From contig JAWKSZ010000034.1 of NCBI GenBank assembly GCA_041402045.1, forward strand, positions 1-64,000: 64,000 nt of DNA, read 5' to 3'. The stretch is from JAGQRJ01 sp041402045. GTDB lineage: Bacteria; Planctomycetota; J058. Shown here piece after piece: positions 1 to 7,542 of the stretch (its first letter is position 1; each line of letters starts with the position of its first letter). The position numbers were made by a program, and so were the translations under genes. The notes below the pieces were generated by a model that had not been told where the DNA came from, ran no database searches, and worked only from the letters and a program-made list of their open reading frames with translations.

Positions 1-1
1 C

Positions 2-1297
2 GGCTCCTTGGACAAGGCCACCGTGAAGGCCGTGCTCTCGAACGCCACCCGCGTGCGCGAGCTGGGGGTCTACGACGAGCTGGTCACGACCCTCAACTCC
101 GCCCGCGGCGAGGCCCTCGAGGAGCTGATCAAGCAGTCGAGCCGCAACCGCCAGGCCGACATGCGCTTCTTGATCGTCGACGCCCTGGGCCGGGTCCCCG
201 AGCTCAGCGCCGAGAAGGCGCTGGTCGAGGCGCTGACCGACGACAAGGACCTGACCGTCGCGATCCTGGCCGCGCGCAAGCTCGGCAAGCGCGGGACCCC
301 CACCGCCGTGGACGCGCTGATCCCGGTGCTCGAAGACTTCGAGGAGGACGACGACCGCGAGCGCCTGGTGCGCGAGATCAACGGCGCGCTGGCGACCCTC
401 ACCGGCAACGACCTGGACAACGCCCGCGGCTGGAAGACCTACTGGGACGCGCACAAGAGCGAGTTCACCGCGCCCAGCACCGAGGACGAGGGGAGCGGGA
501 CCAAGACCCGCAACGCCCTGGACCGCATGAAGCGCGAGCGCCCGGGCGACGCCCGGACCATGACCCGGATCCGCGACGACGAGATCATCGCGATCAAGGG
601 CAGCTCCGATAAGGTCGAGGACGTGCTCAAGGAGCTCGACCTCAAGCACCAGACCTTCAACCGCGACGAGTTCGACACGGTCAAGCTCGACCCCGAGCGC
701 CAGGTCCTGATCCTCAACTGCGCCGGCAACAAGAGCCTCTCGGAGGCCGGGATCCAGCGCGTGCGGGAGTTCGTGGCCCAGGGCGGCTACCTGTTCACCT
801 CGGACTGGGAGCTGCGCAACACCCTGGAGAAGGCCTTCCCCGAGGTGGTGAGCTTCCTCAAGGAGACCCCCAAGCAGGAGCAGAAGGTCAAGATCAAGGC
901 CCCCGCCGACGCCTACATGCACCCGCTGATGCGCGACGTGTTCCCGCTCTCGACCTGGAGCGAGCGCGAGTTCAGCTGGAACCTCGACGGGCGCTCGCAC
1001 CTGGTCAAGCCCAACCCCGCGCTGACGGTGCTCGTGGAGTGCCCCGAGATCAAGGACATGGGCTCGACCGCGGTGGCCTTCACCTTCGGCTTCACCGACA
1101 AGGGCGGCGGGCGCCCGGTGACCGGCGCCCCGGGCAAGAAGACCGCCCACGGCGGCCGCGTGCTGCACGTGCTCAGCCACTTCAAGAACCAGAAGGACGA
1201 GTCCGGCGACGGCTACGCCCTGCAGCAGCTCCTCCTGAACTTCATCGTGGAGAAGCAGGAGGCCCGCAAGGCCGCCAAGATGTCCGGCAAGAAATAG
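2..1297 (+). CDS. HEAT-repeat protein with C-terminal amidotransferase-like domain (5' partial)
   Basis: The frame is open to the left window edge, so the N-terminus is missing; the TTG at 8 is only the first in-frame start codon. The first 150 visible residues form alpha-helical HEAT-like repeats (for example RFLIVDALGRVPELSAEKAL and a second block with LAARKLGKRG). A Lys/Glu-rich linker leads to a C-terminal alpha/beta region with VLILNCAGNKSL, then VREFVAQGGYLFTSDWELR and RVLHVLSHF. That pattern resembles class I glutamine-amidotransferase-like or DUF4159-type domains. No catalytic Cys-His pair could be assigned, so an enzymatic role is not claimed. The protein ends in a Lys-rich tail. Domain reading is moderately sure; function is unknown. 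Confidence 0.7.
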   Translation, partial: GSLDKATVKAVLSNATRVRELGVYDELVTTLNSARGEALEELIKQSSRNRQADMRFLIVDALGRVPELSAEKALVEALTDDKDLTVAILAARKLGKRGTPTAVDALIPVLEDFEEDDDRERLVREINGALATLTGNDLDNARGWKTYWDAHKSEFTAPSTEDEGSGTKTRNALDRMKRERPGDARTMTRIRDDEIIAIKGSSDKVEDVLKELDLKHQTFNRDEFDTVKLDPERQVLILNCAGNKSLSEAGIQRVREFVAQGGYLFTSDWELRNTLEKAFPEVVSFLKETPKQEQKVKIKAPADAYMHPLMRDVFPLSTWSEREFSWNLDGRSHLVKPNPALTVLVECPEIKDMGSTAVAFTFGFTDKGGGRPVTGAPGKKTAHGGRVLHVLSHFKNQKDESGDGYALQQLLLNFIVEKQEARKAAKMSGKK

Positions 1298-1372
1298 GCC
1301 TCTCCGGGGCCGACGCTCCTCTCTACGGCGGGGCCAGGGCATGATCGGGGTGACCCCGAGGGAGGTTCGCCC

Positions 1373-2092
1373 ATGAGCGCCGTGACCCCGGCGAACCGAC
1401 GTCTGTTCCGCGCGCTCCTGGTCCTGTTCGGAGCGGAGTTCGCGTTGTTGGGGATCTCCCCCCTGGACCGCCCGACCTGGCTCCTGGAGAACGCGCTGGT
1501 GGCGGCGCTGATCGCGCTGTTGCTGCTCACCCGCCGCCGGCTGCCGCTCTCGCGCCTCTCCTACGCCGCGATCTTCGGATTCCTCGCCCTGCACGAGGTT
1601 GGCTCGCACTACACCTACTCCGAGGTGCCCTACGACGCCTGGCTCGAGGCGCTGTGCGGGATCACGACCCGGGACCTGTTCGGGTGGGAGCGCAATCACT
1701 TCGACCGGGCGATGCACTTCCTCTACGGGCTGCTCCTGGTCTACCCCATGCGCGAGCTGTTCCTGCGCTGGACGGGGGTCCGGGGGTTCTGGGGCTACTT
1801 CCTGCCCCTGGATCTCACGCTCTCGACCTCGGTGGTCTACGAGCTCCTCGAGTGGGCCGCCGCGGCGACGTTCGGCGAGGGCACGGGCACGGCCTACCTG
1901 GGGACCCAGGGCGACGCCTGGGACGCCCAGAAGGACGTAGCGCTGGCCGGCTTGGGCGCCCTCATGGCTACCGTGGGCTGGGCGCTGTTCCACTGGCGTC
2001 GACAGCGGGACTTCGCCGCCGAGTGGGCCGCGAGCTTGCGGGTCAAGTCCGCCGAGCCCCTCGACGCGGACGCCGCGGCCCCGACGGGCTGA
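1373..2092 (+). CDS. DUF2238 (YjdF-like) integral membrane protein
   Basis: A 239-residue polytopic membrane protein with about six hydrophobic segments. It carries the family's conserved loops: LHEVGSHYTYSEVPYD near residue 72, WERNHFDRAMHFLYGLLL near 103, and a late GDAWDAQKDVALAGLG. This pattern is typical of the DUF2238/YjdF family, whose function is not established. The ATG at 1373 is preceded by a good ribosome binding site (GGGAGG, about 7 nt upstream). The next gene lies about 90 bp downstream on the same strand. The C-terminus is a short charged cytoplasmic tail. Confidence 0.85.
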   Translation: MSAVTPANRRLFRALLVLFGAEFALLGISPLDRPTWLLENALVAALIALLLLTRRRLPLSRLSYAAIFGFLALHEVGSHYTYSEVPYDAWLEALCGITTRDLFGWERNHFDRAMHFLYGLLLVYPMRELFLRWTGVRGFWGYFLPLDLTLSTSVVYELLEWAAAATFGEGTGTAYLGTQGDAWDAQKDVALAGLGALMATVGWALFHWRRQRDFAAEWAASLRVKSAEPLDADAAAPTG

Positions 2093-2180
2093 GCACGCCG
2101 CGGGGTCCAGGCGCGGGGCGACGTCAGGCTTGCTACCGTCGGACCCCGGCCTGCGAGGCTCGCGGCCGGAGGGTGCACGG

Positions 2181-3422
2181 GTGAGGGTCGAACCCGGGTT
2201 CTTGATCCTGGTGGGGGTCGCGATCCTCGCGGCGCTCCTGCTCAAGTCGCGCTGCGAGCGGCTGCGGATCCCGCCGCTGGTGAGCTACCTCCTGCTCGGG
2301 GTCGCGCTGCGGATCCTCCACGACCGCTGGGGGCTCTTGGACGACCACGCGCGCTGGGGCCTGGGGTTCCTGGCCGAGGTCGGCGTGTTCTGCCTCCTGT
2401 TTCGGGTCGGGCTCGAGTGCAACCCTGGCGCGCTCCTGCGGCAACTCCGCCCGGTGATCCCGGTGTGGGTCGCCGACGTGCTGACCTCGGCGGTCCTCGG
2501 CTACCTCGCCGCGCGCTACCTGCTCGGGCTCGACCTCGGGGCGGCGCTGGCGGTGTCTACCGCCCTCAGCGCCACGAGCCTCGGGGTCTCGGTGGTGGTG
2601 TGGGAGGAGACCGGGCGCCTGCGGAGCCGCCTCGGCGAGCGGCTGATCGACCTGGCCGAGCTCGACGACCTCTCGGCGATCGCGCTCCTGAGCCTGCTCC
2701 TCGCCGCTCTGCCCTACCTGGGAGGCCCCCTGCCCGCGGGGGTCGAGGACGGCCTGGGGCGCGTGCTCCTCGAGCGGGGCGGCGCCCTCGCGCTCAAGGC
2801 CGCCCTGCTCGGCTCGTTGATCTACCTGCTCTCGAGGTTCGCGCTCGAGCCCATGACCCGGTTCCTGTGGGTCAGCGAGCGCGCCCCCGACCCCCTGGTC
2901 TCGGTCGTGGCGATCGGGCTCGTGGTCGCCGCGGTGTCCGACGCCCTGGGGCTGTCCCTCGCGGTCGGCGCCCTGTTCGCGGGCCTGGGCTTCGGCTCCC
3001 TCGGCCGGCGCGTAGAGGACGAGGCGTCCTTCCTCGCCCTCTACGACCTGTTCACCCCGTTCTTCTTCCTGGGGATCGGGGTCCAGTTCAACCCGACCCT
3101 GGTCCTGGAGTGCGCCGGCTGGGGGGCGCTGCTCCTCGTCGCCGCGCTCCTCGGCAAGCTCCTGGGGGCCGGGCTCCCGTTCCTGGCGCTCGAGGACCGA
3201 CACAGCGCGCTCCTGGTGGGGGTGAGCATGCTCCCGCGCGCGGAGATCGCGCTCGTCGTGGCCCAGACGACCCGCGAGGCCGGGGTGCTGCCGGAGTCCG
3301 GCTTCGGGGGGCTGGTGTTCGTGTCCGCGAGCACGTGCCTGCTGAGTCCGCTCCTGCTGCAGCGCCTGCTGCGCGCGTCCCCTGCGCTGGACTGCGAACC
3401 CGGCGCTCCGCCTCCAGGCTGA
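2181..3422 (+). CDS. Kef-type cation:proton antiporter, membrane part
   Basis: This 413-residue protein is almost entirely transmembrane and resembles the CPA2 (KefB/KefC, Na+/H+ exchanger) family. It has VSYLLLGVALRI near the N-terminus, a middle segment with STALSATSLGVSVVVWEETGRL, then LAELDDLSAIALLSLL where the acidic pair corresponds to the ion-binding Asp of CPA antiporters, and a late GVSMLPRAEIALVVAQ. There is no C-terminal TrkA-N/RCK domain, so gating would need another protein. The GTG at 2181 is preferred over an upstream TTG because a GGAGGG box lies 7 nt before it. The N-ATPase operon begins about 80 bp downstream; a shared role in Na+/H+ homeostasis is inference from position only. 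Confidence 0.85.
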   Translation: MRVEPGFLILVGVAILAALLLKSRCERLRIPPLVSYLLLGVALRILHDRWGLLDDHARWGLGFLAEVGVFCLLFRVGLECNPGALLRQLRPVIPVWVADVLTSAVLGYLAARYLLGLDLGAALAVSTALSATSLGVSVVVWEETGRLRSRLGERLIDLAELDDLSAIALLSLLLAALPYLGGPLPAGVEDGLGRVLLERGGALALKAALLGSLIYLLSRFALEPMTRFLWVSERAPDPLVSVVAIGLVVAAVSDALGLSLAVGALFAGLGFGSLGRRVEDEASFLALYDLFTPFFFLGIGVQFNPTLVLECAGWGALLLVAALLGKLLGAGLPFLALEDRHSALLVGVSMLPRAEIALVVAQTTREAGVLPESGFGGLVFVSASTCLLSPLLLQRLLRASPALDCEPGAPPPG

Positions 3423-3491
3423 GCTGGGAGGGTCACCCCGGGTGAGGAAGAGCCCCACCCGCGGACCCGAGGCATGGTCCAGCCGGCCTGC

Positions 3492-3503
3492 TAGAGTGCC
3501 CGC
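3492..3503 (+). promoter_or_regulatory. -10-like box for leaderless atpD
   Basis: TAGAGT at 3492-3497 is followed by exactly 6 nt and then the GTG start of atpD. No Shine-Dalgarno sequence is visible. This spacing puts the transcription start at or next to the start codon. No convincing -35 was found. The same arrangement occurs before the genes at 46103 and 55126. Confidence 0.45.
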
Positions 3504-4892
3504 GTGGACCCAGCTCCCTCCTCTCGCGGAGCGCTGGTCGCCGTCGACGGGCCGGTGGTCGAGGTCGCCTTCGAGGACCGCCTGCCCGCGATCGGGGACG
3601 CGCTCGAGACCGACTCCGGGCTCGTCCTGGAGGTCGTGCAGCACCGGGACCCCACCCGGGTGCGCGCCCTCGCCTTCGGCGACACGCGGGGGCTGGCCCT
3701 GGGCGAGGCGGTCACGGCCAGCGGCGCCCCGCTGCGGGTCCCGGTGGGCGACCAGGTCCGCGGCCGGGTCCTGGACCTGCTGGCGCGGCCCCTCGACGGC
3801 GGCCCGCCCTTCGCGGAGCCTCGCTGGCCGATCCTGCGCGGCTCGCCGGAGCTCCCCGACCGACGCCCGGGGCGCGCGATCTTCGAGACCGGGCTCAAGG
3901 CGATCGACCTGCTCGCGCCGCTGCCCCAGGGCGGGAACACCGGGCTCTTCGGCGGGGCGGGGGTCGGCAAGACCGTGCTGATGATGGAGCTCATGCAGAA
4001 CACGGTGCGCCACCACCACGGGGTGAGCGTGTTCGCCGGGGTGGGGGAGCGCTCGCGCGAGGCCCGGGAGCTGTGGCGGGAGATGGACGACGCCGGGGTG
4101 CTCTCTCACGTGGTGCTGGTCTACGGACAGATGGGCGAGACCCCGGGGGTGCGCTACCGCACCCCGCTCGCCGCCGTGACCATGGCCGAGTGGTTCCGCG
4201 ACGAGGTCGGGCAAGACGTGCTCCTGTTCGTCGACAACGTGTTCCGCTTCGTGCAGGCGGGCAACGAGGTCAGCGGGACGATCGGGCGTCCGCCCTCGCG
4301 AATCGGCTATCAGCCGACCCTGGCCGCCGAGGTGGCCCAGCTCCAGGAGCGGATCACCTCCACGGGGCGGGCCTCGATCACGAGCGTGCAGGCGGTCTAC
4401 GTCCCGGCGGACGACGTGACCGACCCCGCCGTGGCCGAGGTGTTCCAGCACCTGGACAGCTTCGTGGTGCTCTCGCGGGAGGCTGCGGCAGAGGGGCTCT
4501 ACCCCGCGGTGGACCCCCTGCACAGCAGCTCGACGCTGCTGCGCCCGGACGTGGTCGGGCAGCGCCACGCCGAGCTCGCGGGCGAGACGCGCCGGGTCCT
4601 GGCCCGCTACGAGGAGCTGCGCGACATCATCGCCCTCGTGGGGGTCGAGGAGCTCGCGGTCGAGGACCGGCGGGTCGTGCACCGCGCGCGCCGCCTGCGG
4701 CGCTTCCTGACCCAGCCCCTGGGGGTGACCCAGGCCTTCACCGGGCTCGAGGGCGCGTTCCTCCGGCTGGAGGAGACCCTCGACGGCTGCGAGGAGATCC
4801 TCCGCGGGCGCCTGGACGACCTGCCGGAGCAGGCGTTCTACATGCAGGCGACCATCGAGGACGTACGCCGCGCCGCCCAGGAGGCGCGGTGA
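3504..4892 (+). CDS. atpD: N-ATPase F1 subunit beta
   Basis: Catalytic subunit of the F1 headpiece, which couples ATP turnover to ion movement through F0. The 462 residues contain the P-loop GGAGVGKT at 150-157, the GERSREARELWREM segment, the Walker B region LLFVDNVFRFVQAGNEVS and the TSVQAVYVPADD motif. The phosphate-binding Lys and Thr of the P-loop are present. It is the first gene of an atpD-C-Q-R-B-E-F-A-G order, the hallmark of the N-ATPase subfamily and unlike the usual atpBEFHAGDC order. Its stop overlaps the atpC start (GTGA). The start is GTG with no Shine-Dalgarno sequence. Confidence 0.97.
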   Translation: MDPAPSSRGALVAVDGPVVEVAFEDRLPAIGDALETDSGLVLEVVQHRDPTRVRALAFGDTRGLALGEAVTASGAPLRVPVGDQVRGRVLDLLARPLDGGPPFAEPRWPILRGSPELPDRRPGRAIFETGLKAIDLLAPLPQGGNTGLFGGAGVGKTVLMMELMQNTVRHHHGVSVFAGVGERSREARELWREMDDAGVLSHVVLVYGQMGETPGVRYRTPLAAVTMAEWFRDEVGQDVLLFVDNVFRFVQAGNEVSGTIGRPPSRIGYQPTLAAEVAQLQERITSTGRASITSVQAVYVPADDVTDPAVAEVFQHLDSFVVLSREAAAEGLYPAVDPLHSSSTLLRPDVVGQRHAELAGETRRVLARYEELRDIIALVGVEELAVEDRRVVHRARRLRRFLTQPLGVTQAFTGLEGAFLRLEETLDGCEEILRGRLDDLPEQAFYMQATIEDVRRAAQEAR

Positions 4893-5305
4893 ACGGCGGG
4901 CTGACCCTGCGGATCTCGTCCCCCCTCGAGGCCCTCGAGCTCGAGGACGTAGGCGGCCTGCGCTTCGAGGCCCCCGACGGCCTGCGGGGGGTGCGCCCCG
5001 GCCACGAGCCGGCGCTCGCGGTGGTCCGGCCAGGGGTCCTGCGCCTGGTCCAGCGCCAGGCCGGCGCCGAGCGCACACTCTACGTCGCCTGCGAAGGCGG
5101 GTTCCTCGAGGTCTCCCCCCGCGAGGCCCTGCTCACGACCTCCTGGTTCGTGCGCGACGAGGACCTGGGCGCGCTCGTCGCCGCGCTCGAGCGCCGGGGG
5201 CAGCGCCGGCAGGCCCTGGACCAGGAGGCGCGGCGGCTGACCGAGCTGCACGAGCTCGCGGCGCGGCGCGCGCTGGCGCGCCTGCAGCGCGAGGTCCGCC
5301 GATGA
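4889..5305 (+). CDS. atpC: N-ATPase F1 subunit epsilon
   Basis: A 138-residue epsilon subunit that forms the central stalk with gamma. The N-terminal beta-sandwich is recognisable from LRISSPLEALELEDVGGLRF, then GVRPGHEPALAVVRPGVLRL and VACEGGFLEVS. The C-terminus is a helical region rich in Arg, Glu and Leu. The start is the GTG at 4889, overlapping the atpD stop by 4 bp; the longer upstream open frame is only the shadow of atpD. It overlaps the next gene by 4 bp, so the whole operon is probably translationally coupled. Confidence 0.95.
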   Translation: MNGGLTLRISSPLEALELEDVGGLRFEAPDGLRGVRPGHEPALAVVRPGVLRLVQRQAGAERTLYVACEGGFLEVSPREALLTTSWFVRDEDLGALVAALERRGQRRQALDQEARRLTELHELAARRALARLQREVRR

Positions 5306-5601
5306 GCGACGCCCCGGAGGAACCCCTCGCGCAGCGGGTGTCGCGCTACCAGCGTCGGGAGGCCCGCGCCCGGGAGCAGTCCGTGGGCAGCGTGTGGCGC
5401 ACCATCGGCCAGGTCGGCGCCCTCGGCTGGCTGATCGCGCTGCCCCTGGTCGTGGGCGCCTGGCTCGGACACCTGCTGGACCGAGAGCTCGAGGGGGGGG
5501 TGACCTTCTCCCTGGGTGGCCTGGCCCTGGGGCTGGCCCTCGGGGTCTACTTCCTCTGGCGTACGATCCGCGACGTCCACCGAGACCTGGAGGACTCATG
5601 A
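5302..5601 (+). CDS. atpQ: N-ATPase accessory subunit AtpQ (AtpZ/AtpI-like)
   Basis: A 99-residue protein with a charged N-terminal 35 residues and two transmembrane helices, the first around IGQVGALGWLIALPLVVGAW and the second around LGGLALGLALGVYFLW. It resembles the AtpZ/AtpI accessory family (F1F0 ATPase subunit 1 type). In N-ATPase operons this position is occupied by atpQ. The role is probably in assembly or ion supply for the c ring, from family knowledge and not shown by the sequence. Its stop overlaps the atpR start (ATGA). Confidence 0.88.
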   Translation: MSDAPEEPLAQRVSRYQRREARAREQSVGSVWRTIGQVGALGWLIALPLVVGAWLGHLLDRELEGGVTFSLGGLALGLALGVYFLWRTIRDVHRDLEDS

Positions 5602-5882
5602 ACCCCGCCGCCACGATCCTGGTCGCCCTCGCCGCGGGCGCGCTGCTGGGGGCGCTGCACATGCGCACCCTGCGCCGCGCGGTGGCCCAGGCCGTCGCCC
5701 GCGGCAGCGCCGCGGCGTTCCTGCTCGCCGCGCCGCTGCGGGTCGCGCTCCTGGCGCTGGGGCTGGCAGGTGCGGCGGTCCTCGGCGGGGGCCCCGGGGT
5801 TGGCGGCGCCCTGGTGGGCTACGCCCTCGCGGTACAGCTCGCGCGCTGGCGGGCGGCCGCGCCCCGGGGAGGCGCCGCGTGA
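5598..5882 (+). CDS. atpR: N-ATPase subunit AtpR
   Basis: A 94-residue membrane protein with three hydrophobic stretches: residues 5-22, then a segment around AAAFLLAAPLRVALLALGLAG, then GGALVGYALAVQLARW. Conserved Arg residues sit in or beside the second helix (LRRAV, APLRVALL), as known for AtpR, a subunit found only in N-ATPase operons. The ATG at 5598 overlaps the atpQ stop, and its own stop overlaps the atpB start (GTGA). Context decides the call, since the sequence itself is simple. Confidence 0.88.
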   Translation: MNPAATILVALAAGALLGALHMRTLRRAVAQAVARGSAAAFLLAAPLRVALLALGLAGAAVLGGGPGVGGALVGYALAVQLARWRAAAPRGGAA

Positions 5883-6559
5883 ACGAGCCGGTCCTGATCC
5901 CGCTGTTCGGGCTCGAGGTCCCCGACGTCTACCTCACGACCCTGGGGGTCACGCTCCTGGTGGGGGTGGTGTCCTACGTGACGGGGCGCAGCCTCGCGGC
6001 CGGGCGCCTGACCCTGTGGCAGACGGCGGTCGAGGCCTTCCTGGGCTGGATCGAGGACACCGTGCGCGAGGTCGTCGACGAGGACCCCACGCCCTACGTG
6101 CCCTTGATCGCCTCGCTGATGGTGTTCATCGCGGTGTGCGACCTGCTGGCGGTCGTCCCCGTGCTGCGGCCGCCGACGGCGGAGCTGGCCACGACCGTGG
6201 CCCTGGCGCTGGTCGTGTTCGTGGCGGTCCCGATCTACGGCGTTCGGCGCCTGGGGCTCTGGGGCTACCTCAAGGGCTACGCCCGCCCGAGCCCGCTCCT
6301 GATCCCGTTCAACCTGCTGGGCGAGCTCACGCGGACCCTGGCCCTCGCGGTGCGCCTGTTCGGCAACGTGATGAGCGGGGTCACGATCGGCGCCGTGATC
6401 CTCGCGCTCGCCGGGCTGTTCGTGCCGCTCCCGCTCCTGTTCCTGAGTATCCTGACCGGCCTGGTGCAGGCCTACATCTTCGGGATCCTCGCCGCTGTCT
6501 ACATCGCCGCCGCCCTGCAGGTCGAGCGGCGCCATCCCGCTCCGGAGACTCCCCAATGA
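5879..6559 (+). CDS. atpB: N-ATPase F0 subunit a
   Basis: The stator subunit of the ion channel, 226 residues and five to six transmembrane helices. The essential arginine facing the c ring is R159 in LALAVRLFGNVMSG, preceded by FNLLGELTRT. The final helices include LVQAYIFGILAAVYIAAAL, the conserved C-terminal signature. The GTG start at 5879 overlaps the atpR stop. The gene ends with a 4-bp overlap with atpE. It is somewhat short for subunit a but typical of N-ATPases. Confidence 0.96.
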   Translation: MNEPVLIPLFGLEVPDVYLTTLGVTLLVGVVSYVTGRSLAAGRLTLWQTAVEAFLGWIEDTVREVVDEDPTPYVPLIASLMVFIAVCDLLAVVPVLRPPTAELATTVALALVVFVAVPIYGVRRLGLWGYLKGYARPSPLLIPFNLLGELTRTLALAVRLFGNVMSGVTIGAVILALAGLFVPLPLLFLSILTGLVQAYIFGILAAVYIAAALQVERRHPAPETPQ

Positions 6560-6816
6560 CCGACGCTACGCTGCTCTCCCTGGTCTCGATCGTCACCGCC
6601 GGGCTCACCGTGTGCGTGGGCTCCATCGCCCCCGCGCTGGGGGAGGCGCGCGGGCTCGTCGCCGCGCTGGACGCGATCGCGCGCCAACCCGACGCGGCCT
6701 CGACCACGACCCGCACCCTGTTCGTGGGCCTGGCCATGGTCGAGTCCACCGCGATCTACTGCCTGGTGATCGCGTTCATCCTGCTGTTCGCCAACCCGCT
6801 GATCCCCGCCATCTGA
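6556..6816 (+). CDS. atpE: N-ATPase F0 subunit c with Na+-type ligand set
   Basis: An 86-residue hairpin of two transmembrane helices; many copies form the rotor ring. Helix 2 carries the ion-binding block M61-V62-E63-S64-T65 with Y68, matching the Glu-Ser-Thr and Tyr ligand set known for Na+-binding c rings such as that of Ilyobacter. At the helix-1 position where Ilyobacter has Gln32 this protein has E30 (PALGEARG), so each site would hold two carboxylates, as described for Fusobacterium nucleatum. The polar loop RQP is at 43-45. Na+ coupling is inference from these residues. Confidence 0.96.
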   Translation: MTDATLLSLVSIVTAGLTVCVGSIAPALGEARGLVAALDAIARQPDAASTTTRTLFVGLAMVESTAIYCLVIAFILLFANPLIPAI

Positions 6817-6819
6817 CCC

Positions 6820-7542
6820 GTGAACCTCTCCTGGCAGCTCGTCCTGTTCGAGGTGCTCAACTTCTGCGCGCTGATGGCGATCCTCGCGCGCTTCCTCTAT
6901 CGCCCGGTGCGCGAGAAGCTCGAGGAGCGGCGCGCGCAGCTCGAAGGCGCCCGGCGTGAGGTCGAGGCGCGCGAGCGCGAGGCCGCCGAGGTCAAGGCCC
7001 AGTTCGCCGCGCGCCTGGCGGCCCTGGAGCAGGAGGCCGCGGACCTGCGCGCGGCCGGGCGCCGCCGGGGCGCGGACGAGGCGGAGCGCCTGATCGACGA
7101 GGCCCGCGAAGACGCCCGCCGGGAGCGCGAGCGCTTCCAGGAGACCCTGGCCCGCAGCGAGCGGCTCGCGTTCGAGGGCGCGCGGGAGCAGGTCCTGCGC
7201 CTCGCGGTCGAGGGGGCGGCCCGCGCCCTCGACGGGCTGGGGTTGCCCGACCTCGCGACCGCCTACGCCCGGCTGGGCAGCCAGCGCCTGGCCCAGGAGC
7301 TCGGCGCGCGGCAGGCGGGGGAGCCCGTGCAGGTGCAGCTCAGCCCCGACGCGGAGCCCGAGGCGATCCGCGCGGTGCTGGAGCAGGTCCTGGGGCCGCG
7401 GCCCATGGAGCTCAGCGCCGACCCCGAGCTGACGGGGGGGGTGCGGCTGCGCCTGGGAGACCTGCAGGTCGAGGCCAGCGCAGGCGCCACTCTGGGGGCC
7501 TGGCTCGAGCGGGCCGGGCGCGAGGGAGCCTCGCCGCGGTGA
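6820..7542 (+). CDS. atpF: N-ATPase subunit b with delta-like C-terminal extension
   Basis: 240 residues, longer than a normal b subunit (about 160). One N-terminal transmembrane helix (LFEVLNFCALMAILARFLY) is followed by the RPVREKLEERR motif and a long Arg/Glu coiled coil to about residue 130. The last 100 residues form a globular region ending in LTGGVRLRLGDLQVEAS, which resembles the C-terminal domain of subunit delta. No separate atpH lies in the operon, so this extension probably supplies delta function, as in other N-ATPases. The start is the GTG at 6820, 3 bp after atpE. Confidence 0.92.
   Translation: MNLSWQLVLFEVLNFCALMAILARFLYRPVREKLEERRAQLEGARREVEAREREAAEVKAQFAARLAALEQEAADLRAAGRRRGADEAERLIDEAREDARRERERFQETLARSERLAFEGAREQVLRLAVEGAARALDGLGLPDLATAYARLGSQRLAQELGARQAGEPVQVQLSPDAEPEAIRAVLEQVLGPRPMELSADPELTGGVRLRLGDLQVEASAGATLGAWLERAGREGASPR

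Noticed and set aside
2133..5078. Very long open frame of 981 codons on the minus strand, opposite the antiporter and atpD
   Set aside because: Low-complexity Arg/Gly/Glu/Pro translation and full overlap with well-recognised genes; a GC-skew artefact of third-position G/C.
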